A stretch of 64,000 bases of DNA from assembly GCF_050947875.1 (NCBI RefSeq), contig NC_134569.1, positions 207,194,127-207,258,126 of the forward strand, in the 5' to 3' direction. Positions 42,338 to 54,136 of this stretch are shown in pieces. Numbering within the stretch: position 1 is the stretch's first letter; each line of letters begins with the position of its first letter. The notes below the pieces were generated by a model, which worked only from the letters and a program-made list of their open reading frames with translations, was not told the origin of the DNA and did no database searches. The position numbers and the translations under genes were made by a program. Source of the stretch: Dermacentor variabilis. Lineage: Eukaryota; Arthropoda; Arachnida; Ixodida; Ixodidae.

Positions 42338-45300
42338 CCCGCAGGGGCGTCTCCGACAGCAGGCGCTTGCTGTGTTGCGACACCACGTACCCGACCACAC
42401 GAGGGTTGGACCCTCCCGCGTGTAGCCGTGCGCGGCTTAGCCATGTCTGGGGAAAAGGGGATCCGGGGGATTAAGCCGATGCTGGGTGACGCGTCAGGGG
42501 GCAGCGACAGAACGGCCACCGGCGGCTGTCCGACCCACAACCAGCGAATCGGCAGTTACGCCATCTGTCCCCGCGGCGGTTGCAGCTTGCGCGGCTCCGT
42601 CAACCCACCAGACGGGGCCTCCGACCACGAAGGGGAAGGCAGCTGAGGCTGCCCCAACCTCCCCTACCCCTTCCAGCGCTGGCAATAGCCGGCGCAGCCA
42701 AATCCCCAGGGAGCCCCATCGACCTCCGGGCTGGTAGGCGCAGGGGTCTTGCCCTCCAAGGCAGGACCCTCGCTGGTAAATTCTCGCTCACAGGAGCACG
42801 TGTCCGGCGCCTCACAAGAGGCAATGGAAACTACACCTATCGTCAAGGCGCACCAAGCGCCTAAGGGGCGGCGAGGCTCCCTCGAACGCTCCAGAAAGGG
42901 CAGAACCCCGATTACAGGGCCTCGAAAGAGCTCTGTAACCTTAAGCATCACTTCCGTTTCCGTAAACACAGCACCAATTTTCTTTAATATGGATACACAA
43001 ATCATTCAATGGAATGTCAGAGGTCTTCTTAGGAATCTTGATGATGTGCAAAAACTCATCCATAAACACAATCCAAGAGTGCTGTGTTTACAGGAAACAC
43101 ACTTAAAATCAAAATACACATACTTTCTTCTACTATATGTTACCTTTCGCAAAGATCGCGATGATGATGTCGCATCATCGGGCGGTGTTGCAATTGCTAT
43201 TCAAAAAAAGTATAGCCTGTCAACGGTTACAGCTACGAACGGCCCTTGAGGCAGTGGCGGTTCGAGTTGTTCGGCTAAACAAACTTATCACTATTTGCTC
43301 GCTTTATATACCCCCATTACAAACTAAGCAAACATGAATTTCAGTCCTTTATAGATGAATTGCCAGAACCCTATGTTGTTCTTGGCGATTTCAATGCATA
43401 TAACTACCTGTGGGGTGACCATCGTACAGATGCGCGAGGTCGTTTTGTTGAACAGTTCCTTCTCTCTTCTGGTGCGTGCCTGCTGAATAAGAAGGCACCC
43501 ACATATTATTCTCTCGCAAACAGAACATTTTCTTCAATTGACCTCAGCCTAGTTTCCCCGTGTATACTGCCCGAACTCTAATGGGAAGTTATCAAGAATC
43601 CTTACGGAAGTGACCACTTTCCCATACTGCTACGAACACGTACAGAAAACGAATATCCACCACAGGCTCTTAGGTGGAAGATCAGTACAGCTGACGGGGA
43701 GAAATTCCGAGCTCTCACTAGTATCTCATGGGCTGACATGTCTTCGTTAGAAATTGATGCTGCTGTGGAGTATTTCACAGCCTTCATAATAGATGCCGCA
43801 TCTAAATGCATATCGGAAGTAAATGGCGTGGCGTGTACACGGCGTGTGCCGTGGTGGAACGACGAATGTAAGATCGCTAGAAAGAAATAGAACAAAGCGT
43901 GGGGGTTGCTACGCGCCTCTCCCACTGCGGAGAATCTTGTTAACTTTAAGAAAATAAAGTCCCAAGGCAGGAGAACACGCCGACAGGCCAGAAGAGAGAG
44001 TTGGCAAAAGTTTTTATCGGGCATCAACTCTTATACAGATGAGGCCAAAGTCTGGAATAGGGTTAATAGGATAAGAGGGCGACAAACTTATTCACTCCCA
44101 TTGGTAAACACACAAGGCGATACCCTGCAAGACCAGGTAGACTCACTTGGGGAGCATGTTGAGAGAGTGTCAAGCTCAACAAATTATTCACAATCCTTTC
44201 TCAAATTCAAACAAAGAGAAGAATGTAAGCCACTCATCAAAAAATCTCGATAAAATGAACCATACAACCGTCCCTTTAGCATTGCCGAGTTGAGAGGTGC
44301 CTTGAGTGCATGCAAGAGCTCTGCACCGGAATCTGACAGAATCATGTATGAAATGATCAAAAACTTGCACACTGACACCCACGTTACACTACTCGCACTC
44401 TTCAACACAATCTGGGCTGTGGGATACCTTCCAACCGCATGGAAAGAAGCCATTGTCGTCCCTGTTTTGAAACAAGGCAAAGACCCTTCTTCAGTGGCAA
44501 GTTACCGCCCGATAGCCCCCACAAGTTGCCTTTGTAAGGTATTGGAAAAAATGATGAATCGGCGACTCATTCATTTCCTTGAACAGAGAAGAATGCATGA
44601 TCCCTATCAGTGTGGCTTCAGGGAAGGGAGCTCCACAACTGATCACCTTGTACGAATTGAAGGAAACATCCGTGACGGATTTCTACACAAACAGTTTTTC
44701 CTATCCCTATTCCTCGATATGGAGAAGGCATACGACACAACGTGGCGCTACGGAATCTTGAGAGACCTGTCAGAAATGGGCATCCATGGTAATATGCTAA
44801 TCCTAATAGAAAACTATTTGTCCACTCGTACCTTCTGGGTAAAAGTCGGCAATGTCCTCTCACGTCCTTTTACACAAGGAACTGGTATAGCCCAAGGAGG
44901 CGTGCTCAGCTGCACGCTCTTTATCGTGAAGATGAACACGCTTCGCGCTGCATTACCACCGGCCGTCTTTTACTCTGTCTACGTGGACGACATTCAAATA
45001 GCTTTCAAATCTTGTAACCTCGCAGTCTGCGAGAGACAGCTACAGCATGGCCTGAGCAAAGTGTCGATGTGGGCAGACAAAAATGGATTTAAGATCAATC
45101 CTAACAAAAGTTCTTGTGTTCTTTTTACAAGAAAAAGAGGCCTGATCCCAGATCCTTGCTTAGAACTATGTGGACAACAGATACCTGTAAACAAAGAGCA
45201 CAGATTTCTAGGTATTATACTTGACTATAGACTAACTTTCGTCCCCCACATTAAACATCCTAAAGAAAAATGTCTGAAAACAATAAACCTAATGAAACTT

Positions 45301-47063
45301 CTATCCCAGACTACGTGGGGTAGTGACAGGAAGTGCTTAATGTATCTTTATAAGAGCTTGATCCGGTCACCATTAGATTATGGCGCCGTGATCTATCATT
45401 CTGCCGCCCCAAGTGCGCTAAAGATGCTAGACCCTGTTCACCATCTAGGTATCCGCTTAGCCACGGGCGCTTTCAGGACAAGTCCCGTTGAAAGTTTATA
45501 TGCAGAATCGAATGAGTGGTCACTTCATCTCCAGAGAACATAAATCAGCCAAACATATTTTCTGAAAGTCCTCTCTAATCCTGAACATCCGTGTTATAAT
45601 ACCGTTAACGAGATGACATGTGCTCCACTCTTTCATAATCGTCCCTCCGTAAGGCAGCCTTTCTCACTGCGTGTGAGGGAGCTTAGTCATGAGATGCATG
45701 TTCCACTCCTTGAGCTTCGCCTAATGCATCCAGCCAAGTTGCTACCTCCTTGGGAGTGGCAGCTGATACAATGCGATATATCTCTCATGCAAGTTACAAA
45801 ACACGCTCCAGAGATTGAAATCCACATGTATTTCCGGGAACTTTAGCACAAACACTCGTGCACGGAGTTCTACACAGACGCATCAAAGTCACAAGACGGG
45901 GTGTCCTATACAGCCCTCGGTCCGTCCTTCTCGGAAACCGATGTACTGCATCCGGAAACTAGTATCTTTACGGCTGAGGCCTACGCACTGCTGTCGGTCG
46001 TAAAGCATATAAATAAATAAAAACTCCAGAAATCAGTTATATATACGGGCTCCCTTAGTGTTGTGAAGGTTTTGATGTCATTCTCTAACCACAAAAATCC
46101 GGTAATTAATGAACTCTATTCCGTTCTATCTAAAACGTATATAGGTAACCAGCATGTCATCATATGCTGGGTGCCAGGTCATAGGGGCATCGAAGGTAAT
46201 GTTCTGGCGGACCAGATGGCCACGTCAGTTGCATCGCATTCTGCTAATCCCACCGCGGCAGTTCCTGTCACAGATCTGAAGCCCTTCTTACGGAGGAAAC
46301 TACGGAACCACTGGCAACGCCTATGGGACGCGGAAACAAATAATAAGCTCCACGTGATAAAGCCACAGTTAGGATTCTGGCCCTCTCTAACAAGATCACG
46401 CCGAGCAGAAGTCCCATTCTGTCGTCTCAGAATAGGACACACATTCGGCACCCATAATTTTCTGCTCACCGGAAATGACCCTCCAACTTGCGGTAGATGC
46501 AAGGAGAGGCTTACCGTCCTCCACGTCCTCCTGGAGTGCCGGAAAGCCGAATTTGAAAGAAAGAAACATTTTCCCTTAGCATACCAGCAGCACATTCCCC
46601 TTCATCCAGTAATGTTACTCAGCCCAGAACCGCTATTTGACACCAACGCAGTGGTAAGTTATATGAAAGATGTGTTGCACGTTGTTAGCCCCACATGTTC
46701 GTAGCGTCTCCTCTCTTCAGAGGATGGCGCGGTGATAGTTCTTTCGTATAGCACGTGCCTCTAGGCCCTTGTGTTTCAAGGGCTCCGGCGTGGCAACAGT
46801 GCTCCAGGTATTTTTACCATCTCATATATTTCCTTTTCTGCGTCATTCTTTTACGATGGCTTTTAATGTTCATAGTATTCGTCATTTGTCATGGCCATAA
46901 TTTTATAGCAAGTAGATTTTACGCACTTTACAGCGACTATTTTTAGGCCACTATACAGCCAAGTCACATCTTCCATAATACATCGTCAGCATTACCACTT
47001 GTCACGGCGCTCTTTGGCCAAACCTGGCCTTTGCGCCACAAAGCGCCACACATCATCATCATC
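42338..47063 (+). mobile_element. I-clade LINE copy 1, end to end, with 15-bp target duplication
   Basis: Bounded by perfect repeats AAGCACCTGGAATAC at 42323-42337 and 47064-47078. It contains a 5' UTR from 42338, most of whose following ORF1 is deleted at about 42490, the ORF1 C-terminal tail (to about 42900), ORF2 (42989-46704) and a 3' UTR ending in (ATC)n at 47051-47063. Sequence is close to copy 2 at 59760 onward, so both are recent compared with other elements here. Confidence 0.9.
42989..46704 (+). pseudogene. I-clade LINE ORF2 (endonuclease, RT, RNase H), broken
   Basis: Endonuclease (AP-type): QWNVRG, LCLQETHLK, VLGDFNAYN and GSDHFPI. RT: SYRPIAPTSCLCKVLEKMMN, QCGFREG, LFLDMEKAYDTTW, AQGGVLSCTLF and YVDDIQIAF in the long frame 44290-45543, which covers most of RT. 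RNase H: FYTDASK, FTAEAYALL, IYTGSLS (third acidic residue changed to Gly) and WVPGHRGIEGNVLADQ. The tail has a C-x2-C...H...C finger (CGRCKERLTVLHVLLEC). Broken by frame changes near 43205 and 43340 and stops near 43580, 43890, 44251, 45541, 45844 and 46017. The start was chosen at MDTQIIQWNVRG. Confidence 0.88.
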
Positions 47064-47078
47064 AAGCACCTGGAATAC

Positions 47079-47712
47079 TGGGTAGCAAATTAGATGTTGA
47101 GGCTCCGCTTGCCAGTATGATACTTCCGCGTTGACATATTTTTCTTTCAGCTAAACGCAAACTGCCTCCATGGCGACCCTCTCATCCACCGTGCATGAGA
47201 CGCGCATGGACAGTCAGCACAGATGCAGGACGACGACTGTGCCTATGCGCCTTGAGTGCCTCTGGGTCGTTAATGTTCAGCATTCGATAAGTAACCTACT
47301 TGAAGAAACGAATGGGCGAACTCGAACAAACACATCAAAACCTTGTCTGAACGAGAGATAGGGCCGCTGTAGGTTTTTCCGGTGGTGTCTTTTGTGTAGG
47401 GAATTTGGGATAATCAGCGTCTGCTTGAAAGCCATGCGTGGCTGTGACGTGTCGAAATAAATGCAGTAAAATATGGCGTCTAGGATGAAGCCGAACGCAC
47501 ACAGTCGTTTTGAAATGTCAAATCTCCCTCGTACCTGTGTGGTAGCCTTGGAGATCTTCGCGCCGTAATTCGCAGAATATTGAGGTGTTTCCTTTGAGTC
47601 CGACTAGTTTAACATGACAGGCCCCGAAGTCGCAGGAAATTCGGTGTCGCGTCGACAGACGTATCCGTGAGCAAATATTGCCGTAAATATTTAGGTATAG
47701 ATTGCTATGTGG
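47079..47712. other. Nothing recognised
   Basis: Sequence between the LINE target duplication and the solo LTR; no features seen. Confidence 0.4.
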
Positions 47713-48118
47713 TAGTGATGGTCAAGAACACAGTAGCGTATCTGTGAATTGCGAAACTAACTCTTTATTGGGCGAATCCATGCCCAAAAGCATAGGCTAC
47801 ATTTAGAGCACAACGATAGCGGCGAACACAGTCGACGACAGTCGAAAATATGATCTGCCGGTCAAAGGCGCCGGCTTTCATAGATGAGTCATCGAAGGTT
47901 CCAGAGTAATCGCTAGTGTCCGAGTGTCTTCCAGGAAGTACTACACAATTCGCTTCGCGCATATAATCAGATTGCACAAGCTACAGTGACAACAGACAAC
48001 GGATAGAACCATCGACACCATTCCAGTTGGTTCAATCATGCAGGCGCGTCTTGCATTAGCTTGTTAGTGGGTGAAATGCTGTCCCCCCAAAAAAATAAAT
48101 AAAGAAGTGCACGTGTCA
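47713..48118 (-). repeat. Solo LTR, family A, copy 3
   Basis: About 405 bp. Aligns with 15603-16003 and 16970-17588. On the minus strand it starts TGACACGTGCACTTC and carries CCCAATAAAGAG near the end. It lies outside a long TA tract, but its edge reads CAATATATG. Confidence 0.75.
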
Positions 48119-48134
48119 ATATATGTGTAGAACT

Positions 48135-48250
48135 GTGGTTGAACAGCGCGAATAAAACAAGGTCACGAGGTAAGAAATACCGTGGACAAGCGCTTGTCTG
48201 TGGTATTTTTTCACTGGTGTCATGGTGTTATTCGCGCTGTTCAACCTCAC
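48135..48250. repeat. Hairpin MITE-like repeat, second family
   Basis: GGTTGAACAGCGCGAATAA (from 48137) pairs with TTATTCGCGCTGTTCAACC (ending 48246). The arms continue through GAAATACCGTGGACAAGC / GCTTGTCTGTGGTATTTTTT to a dyad centre at CAAGCGCTTG. I recall this hairpin being common in tick sequences. Confidence 0.75.
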
Positions 48251-48999
48251 ATCCAAATATTAACCTTCTAGCCCTCGTCAAGATCTTACCAATATATATG
48301 CCACGACTTGCTGTATGACATGCGGTATATGCGGGTTGTATGGCCACACCATTCTATAACTAAATTTGCTTACACCTTGTCTTACATCCTTCACAAAGAT
48401 TTTCCTCTGAATTTTGAGAATGACAGCCCACAAACAGACGTCATGAAACAAAATAGCGACAGTGCATTGCTTTTACGTTAAATATTTTGAGATTTGAATA
48501 TTAAACGCGGAAAACAACAGAAACATGAAAATTATATATTTTTTGCCGCTGCTGTGCAATACCTCCCGGATCGGCGCACATCAGGCCGCGATTCTCCCAG
48601 AATATTAGTCTTCTTCATAGCGTTCGCCGTCAGCCTTTCCCGATAAACATTACAGTCACATAAGCTGCAGCTGCCGGCAAGCGTGAGAAGCAGTCAGGGA
48701 TTTTTGAGTTGAAATTGAAATTCAATCCACAGCGAAGAAATGTTGCGAGGAGAACAGGTAAAAATCTGTAAAAACAGCTTCAGCAGTTCTGACCTCCCAG
48801 CATACAGAGCAACAAATTGGCGTGCGGCGAACGCGATACACATATATACAGAATTTGACTCATCTTTGAGCAAAAAAAGGAACCAACCCAAGAAAACAGG
48901 GCAGAGAAAAAAGAGAAGAAAAAAAGAGATGATTATTATAGAAACATGGCACCCAATCGCATTGATGAAATTGTTGATATGTCGTTATTTGTTTCCCTA

Positions 49000-49775
49000 A
49001 AAATATGATTTAGAACCGTCGGCTATGAATATTTTAAAATTTATCTCCCGAAGTTTGATCGGCATTTGGTGACGTAACAGGGTTCGAAGTATCGTACGTT
49101 ATAGGTAGTTGTGTTGTGCTGCAATTGGGCCAGGTTAGTTGAAGCAACATTAATTTTTGTATTCGTTGTTTATAAAGGCGGCATAGTTTGTAGCTGTATA
49201 ATGATGAAATAGGAAATATATCGTGCTTTCTGGATAGGTGTGCAGTATGGGAACAATACGGAACTTTGCAGATCAGACGTAAGCAATATTAACATTTTGC
49301 TAATGTTTGCAGCTGTTCCTGGTGACAGCCGTAAACATAGTTTCAAACTGTGCCTCTATGCAAACATAGAGGTGTAGTTTAGTGTAGAAGAAAATAGCAA
49401 ATTATATAAAAGTACGTTAACTGAGGTAGGGAAATAATAACAGTGGCGGCGAATGATGCCAACAGTCCGTCATAATTTGTTAACCATATACTTCACGTGT
49501 TCATCACATGTCACATTTTTTGAAAATTATACCCATAATGATTCAATGGTCTTTGCTATTTCGATATTGGTGTCCTTTAACACAACGTGCGGCAGTTGGA
49601 TTTGTCTCTGACGGGGGTCATATAGGACAGTGTTATATGTGACGGTTAAGTGCTTAGCAATTACTCGGAGCCCATGTATTTATTTTAGGCAACGCACTAT
49701 TGAGTTCATTAGCAAAATTTTGGAAATAATTATTTGAACAAGATAAACTGGTGTCATCCGCATAGATCATTTACT
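49000..49775 (-). pseudogene. CR1-like LINE RT end remnant
   Basis: The minus-strand reading starts MIYADDTSLSCSNNYFQNF and continues ELNSALPKINTW, then in other frames KYMVNKL, TVGIIRRHCYYFP and SVNVLLYN, and PYCSHTAHLSRKHDIFPISS. It ends with TYDTSNPVTSPNADQTSGDK, matching the RYNTRxS-like tail of CR1-group elements. The catalytic YADD is intact, but the frame is broken many times. Confidence 0.65.
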
Positions 49776-49782
49776 TCCGTTC

Positions 49783-49815
49783 TATGGCGTTCCACTCTTA
49801 AAGGCGAAGCCCTTA
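49783..49815 (-). repeat. Fragment of the GC-rich repeat seen at 53327
   Basis: GCGTTCCACTCTTAAAGGCG then AAGCCCTTAAG is the complement of the start of the 53327-53600 repeat with few changes. It abuts the LINE remnant. Confidence 0.5.
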
Positions 49816-50649
49816 AGCCTCCTGCAAATATTTTAATTTCTTTTTTCGCAACTAGCCAAAATTTACGTTATGATGCCTGCACAATGGCACGGACGGCATC
49901 GTCAAGTGCCATTGTCCTTGTTGTTTCGCGCCAAACACGGGTAAGAGTGCTGGGCCACTTGCCAAGGCAAAAATAAGCCTAAGAGCAGTATACGACCAAG
50001 CATGTGTGCCGCAATGAATGTGTTCACATTTTTCTATCTGTACCGTGAAGATACAACCTGCTCGCGAAGAGCCCGCGTGCGTGGCACAGTCTGGAATAGT
50101 GTTCACGTTACAAAACTGCGTTGTGTATGTGGTTCACGTATCACTTAGAACACAACTCTGGGCGTCCTTCAAATCAGTTACTGCTACTAGTCAGGCCGTT
50201 GTGCCATGGTTTGACGGCGCAAACATCCAGAAATGATGCAACAGCGTACGGTTGATGGTCTGACAGAAGTTCCCCAGCTGTTGTAAATGGTGCGCTGCGG
50301 AAAATCAGCGCACTGCACTTGCAAAACAACCCGGAATAAATGTACATGTTGAAGCTAATTGCAGCGCCGTTAAACGTGACACTTGGTCATTTCAAAGGAA
50401 CCACCAGAAGGAGCGCACAAATAATTTTTTTTCCATTTCTATGTAATAGTGCTACCATGAAGCAAACTTGCAGATTTCTCAAAGCAGTACAGCATACAGA
50501 ACGTGAACGACCCTGTTGGCCGGTCTCCTCGTTTTGCTGAATATCGCAAAAAGTCGCATATGAGAGATTTGTTGTGTATGCCGTGGTGGGCATCACCGGC
50601 TCTAGAGGAGGGCTAGCCTACCTGTTCTGGCATATTTATTTGAGACGTA

Positions 50650-50890
50650 CCCGCCGTGGTTGCTCAGTGGCTATGGTGTTAGGCTGCTGAGCACGAGGTC
50701 GCGGGATCAAATCCCGGCCATGGCGGCCGCATTTCGATTGTCGCCTAAATGCGAAAACACCCGTGTACTTAGATTAAGGTGCACGGTAAAGATCCCCAGG
50801 TGGTCGAAATTTCCGGAGTCCTCCACTACGTCGTGCCTCATAATCAGAAAGTCGTTTTGGCATGTTAAACCCCATAATGTAATTTTTTTA
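50650..50890 (+). mobile_element. Full-length Ruka-like tRNA-derived SINE
   Basis: The head has an A box (TGGTTGCTCAGTGGCTATGG) and a B box (GGGATCAAATCCCGG) for RNA polymerase III, then the body AAATGCGAAAACACCCGTGT, CCAGGTGGTCGAAATTTCCG, CTACGTCGTGCCTCATAATC and a T-rich tail. This is the only copy in the window with the whole tRNA-like head. Confidence 0.88.
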
Positions 50891-53326
50891 AAATTTGGGA
50901 AGTAAATCGTGGGACGAGCAAATAGGCGTTACTAGGTGTTTTTTATGTGTGTGTGTGTGTGCTTGCTTTATGGTTTTAAGAAGCTAGCGAAAACACTGTT
51001 CATCAAGCCATTGTGCCATCTCTGCCAACGCTGTAAAAATTCCTTAACTTTGCGGAGAAAGCAGAAGGTTGAACGTTGCCGCAGAGACTTTCGCGCAATT
51101 GAAAGACGGAGTTCCGTGGAATGTACAGTCTTTAAATATGATTATTCCAAAAACGGAAAAAGGCGAGCTCCGCAGTTGAGATGGCAGAAAATCTCGGATT
51201 TTGCAGAAAAAAAACAGCGAGTTTTGTAAAACGTAAATTCTCTAAATTGAACCCAATTCATGCAATTACGCTACATGCGGTTAGTATTATGTTGCAGGAA
51301 CGGGGCTATGAAATTCGGAGAGACCGTGGTAACGAAACGTATACACATAAAGGAGACAAGACGTGTGAGAAGAAAAATATAAAGATCATTGTTTTTATTG
51401 GTCTTGTGTCCATATTTCAATGGCTGCATTTCCGTATAAGAATCCATATGAACTTGCTCAGCTTTATGTTGCTTCATACCAACAGGGGAAAATGGTGTCC
51501 GCAATATTTATGTGTTTTGTGAACAACAATTTTGGTGTTTATTTCTAGCCAACGGGGAAAATATTTGGTTCATTGAAAAGGGCTATTTCGTTCGAAGGAC
51601 TAATTAAGTTGTACATACAACACCGACACCTTCCAACATTTCAGATATAGTAGTAGCACTGAAATTTCATGGGCGTTTGTGTTGATATGTACTAAAGCCA
51701 TTGTACCGCGAACACAGACATATCTTGAAATGGGGCAGAAATCAATGCATATAGCAGGACATATATCCCATTGAATATGTTGTGGTTGCACGTTTCCTCC
51801 TTGTGTCAATGTCTTCTGCACTGTTTCATCGCATAATGTCTTGTGCACTGTTTCATCCTTGTGGACTAGGGTTCTATATATGACATATACAAAGCATGCG
51901 TACAGTCTCGTGCACACGAATCTACAAGCTAATGAAGTCTGAATAAAACTGCACGTTTATTATGCTTTACCAAAAAAAGAGAACGCGCATGTATAGACAC
52001 TAGAAATGGACTGACTAGCGAAAGGACGGATTGCTTGCAGATGCTTTCTGCTTTTCTTCAAAAAAAAAACACCATTCGATCAAGATTCTTCAATTATTAC
52101 ACCCATTAGCAACATTTCTACTCTGACAGATAAAAAATAAATGCTTTCTAATTCAGAAATATAATTACAAGTGCTTTTGTCAAAACAAATAGTTCAGACT
52201 CAGCTTTCTTGGTACATGTTCATAGCCTTATAGCATGAAAAGGTTCCGATGAAAAGGACCAAGGTCAATTGACGGTTTGCTTGAAACAGGCAAAAATTTT
52301 ACGCGCATATTAACGCATTCAGAGATTACATTTTCTGCATTTACGTAGTGCTTCCGCGACCGCCATACGCCGGACTATAGCTTTCCAGTTTCACTGCTCC
52401 AATTGCTCCTTGCAGATTTAACTGTTCCTTTAAAGTATGAGGCCCTCTTGAAAAAAAAAAGCTTGAACCACTCCTGTTGTACAATTACGATGCAGAAGAA
52501 GCAAGCCAGAGGTACGGTCACGATGGCAAGTTGATGAAGCAGTAAAAATACATAGAGAACATACCTGGCACCAAAACAGGTGCGCCTTTTACATATGGTT
52601 TGTTGCGTCCCGAAAATATCAATATGTCCTGCCCATCTTCTTAAAAAGTTGTAAGTTTGTGCTTTGTTTACCTAAATTTTGCCATTGTGTCACTCTGTGC
52701 TTCTTGAAGCAACCTGCTGTATTTTTTGACGTGACAGGTGCGGGCAGTACCATTTATTCTGTTCATACCTGGACTTGAAATTCCATAACCAAACAAATAT
52801 TGCAACACGTTTTTTTTTCAGACTCAATGGCTTAATGTGAATGTGCCTATATGGGGAATTCTTTAACAGAATCCTGCCTCTTAGGCATCTCCTACAATAG
52901 AGCTAATTTACTAACATTTCGAAACATGAGTGCTTCTCTTGAATTTTTAGAGCCAATGAGGCCAAAGCTATTTGCCCCAAATTTCTGCGACTTTCATGGC
53001 AACACGATGGCCAAATTCCGTGCATGAAACTTTGGATTATATGTGCAATGTTGCGTTTTCAACCTATTCTAGCTCATACGGCAGCGGGGATCCTCCGTGG
53101 TAATTAGCTGGAATTGATATTATTGGCCTGCATCCTGCGAGAAAATATTTATAGGGCCGTAGCCACAACACTGTTTTATTGGGATTCAGCCAAAATGCGG
53201 ATTCGGCAAAATCCAGAACAAAACTGCTTCTAATTGAACAAGCGCTTGTATATTTTTGTAGTGACATCCTTTTCTCGAAAAACTAAGGTTAATTTCATTG
53301 TCGTCAGGCTCAGGCACAAAAAAATT
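50891..53326. other. Unrecognised sequence
   Basis: Contains a (GT)n run at 50947-50962. No transposon proteins, RNA genes or convincing exons seen. Confidence 0.4.
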
Positions 53327-53900
53327 GAAGGACGCTTAAGCTTCGCCTTCAAGAGTGGAACGCGACAGCGTTCCCGTCGACCCGCCAAGGGGTGTAATAC
53401 AGTGCGCTACGGCGCAGCGATCACTTACGAGACGTCCCGCATCGGACTTTGCACCCACGAATCACGCGGTGAGCGTCGAGCAACGCAGCGTTCGGCGCGG
53501 CAACTAAACGTGCGCCTGAGCAAGAGGAACGAACCAAAGAACTCGGTGTCTCGGGGTGGGAAACGATCTACGCCAGCCAAACGTCGTGATCGGCATGGGC
53601 AGAGAGATAGATAGATAGTGATGTAAAGAAAGGAAGGACGCTTGATTTTGCAACCCGTGAGGGAGCACGGCGAAGCATGGTCAGGGGAGAGGGAGTCGGG
53701 GCAGCGACGCGCCTCGCACCGGTTCCTGCACAGCCCGAATGCTAAAGCCCCTTGATAATTTGAAAGTATCGATACTCTCCTCCTCACGGTGCTTTCCTCC
53801 TCAATTCTCCTCGCCCGCCGGCTGCGCACTGCGCGCTTTCCCTCCTGGGCTTCCGCGGACTTCCGCAGGATTCTATGGAGGCGTGTTATTTTGGGCTAGT
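53327..53900 (+). repeat. GC-rich dispersed repeat(s) of unknown class
   Basis: Begins GCTTAAGCTTCGCCTTCAAG and is followed by GTGGAACGCGACAGCGTTCC, ACAGTGCGCTACGGCGCAGC and GACGTCCCGCATCGGACTTT. A GATA run lies near 53608, then GAAAGTATCGATACTCTCC. I recall these blocks from tick genomes but cannot name them. Open frames on both strands follow the GC content and are not called as genes. Confidence 0.45.
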
Positions 53901-54136
53901 TGCGCGCCCCAGTGGGGTTGAAAATTTTGAGAAATGTTAATAACAGCATCGATAATGCTGGAGGCAACGTTTATGAGGAGGTTGGTTTTTCTTAAAGCCG
54001 TATGAACGAGGTATACCGATGTAAAGGGAGCTTTGAGGCGAGTTCTATACTCCAGACAATTTTTCTTCCTCATGATCAGATGCTTTACTTCGCGCGTCTG
54101 ATATAGTATTGCTTGTGAAACATCCCTTTGTGTGTG

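Noticed and set aside
44290..45543. The 417-codon frame as a host gene
   Set aside because: It is the RT domain of I-clade LINE copy 1, inside exact LINE boundaries with target duplication.
53425..53829. 134-codon Arg/Ser-rich minus-strand frame
   Set aside because: Lies across dispersed GC-rich repeats; composition explains it.
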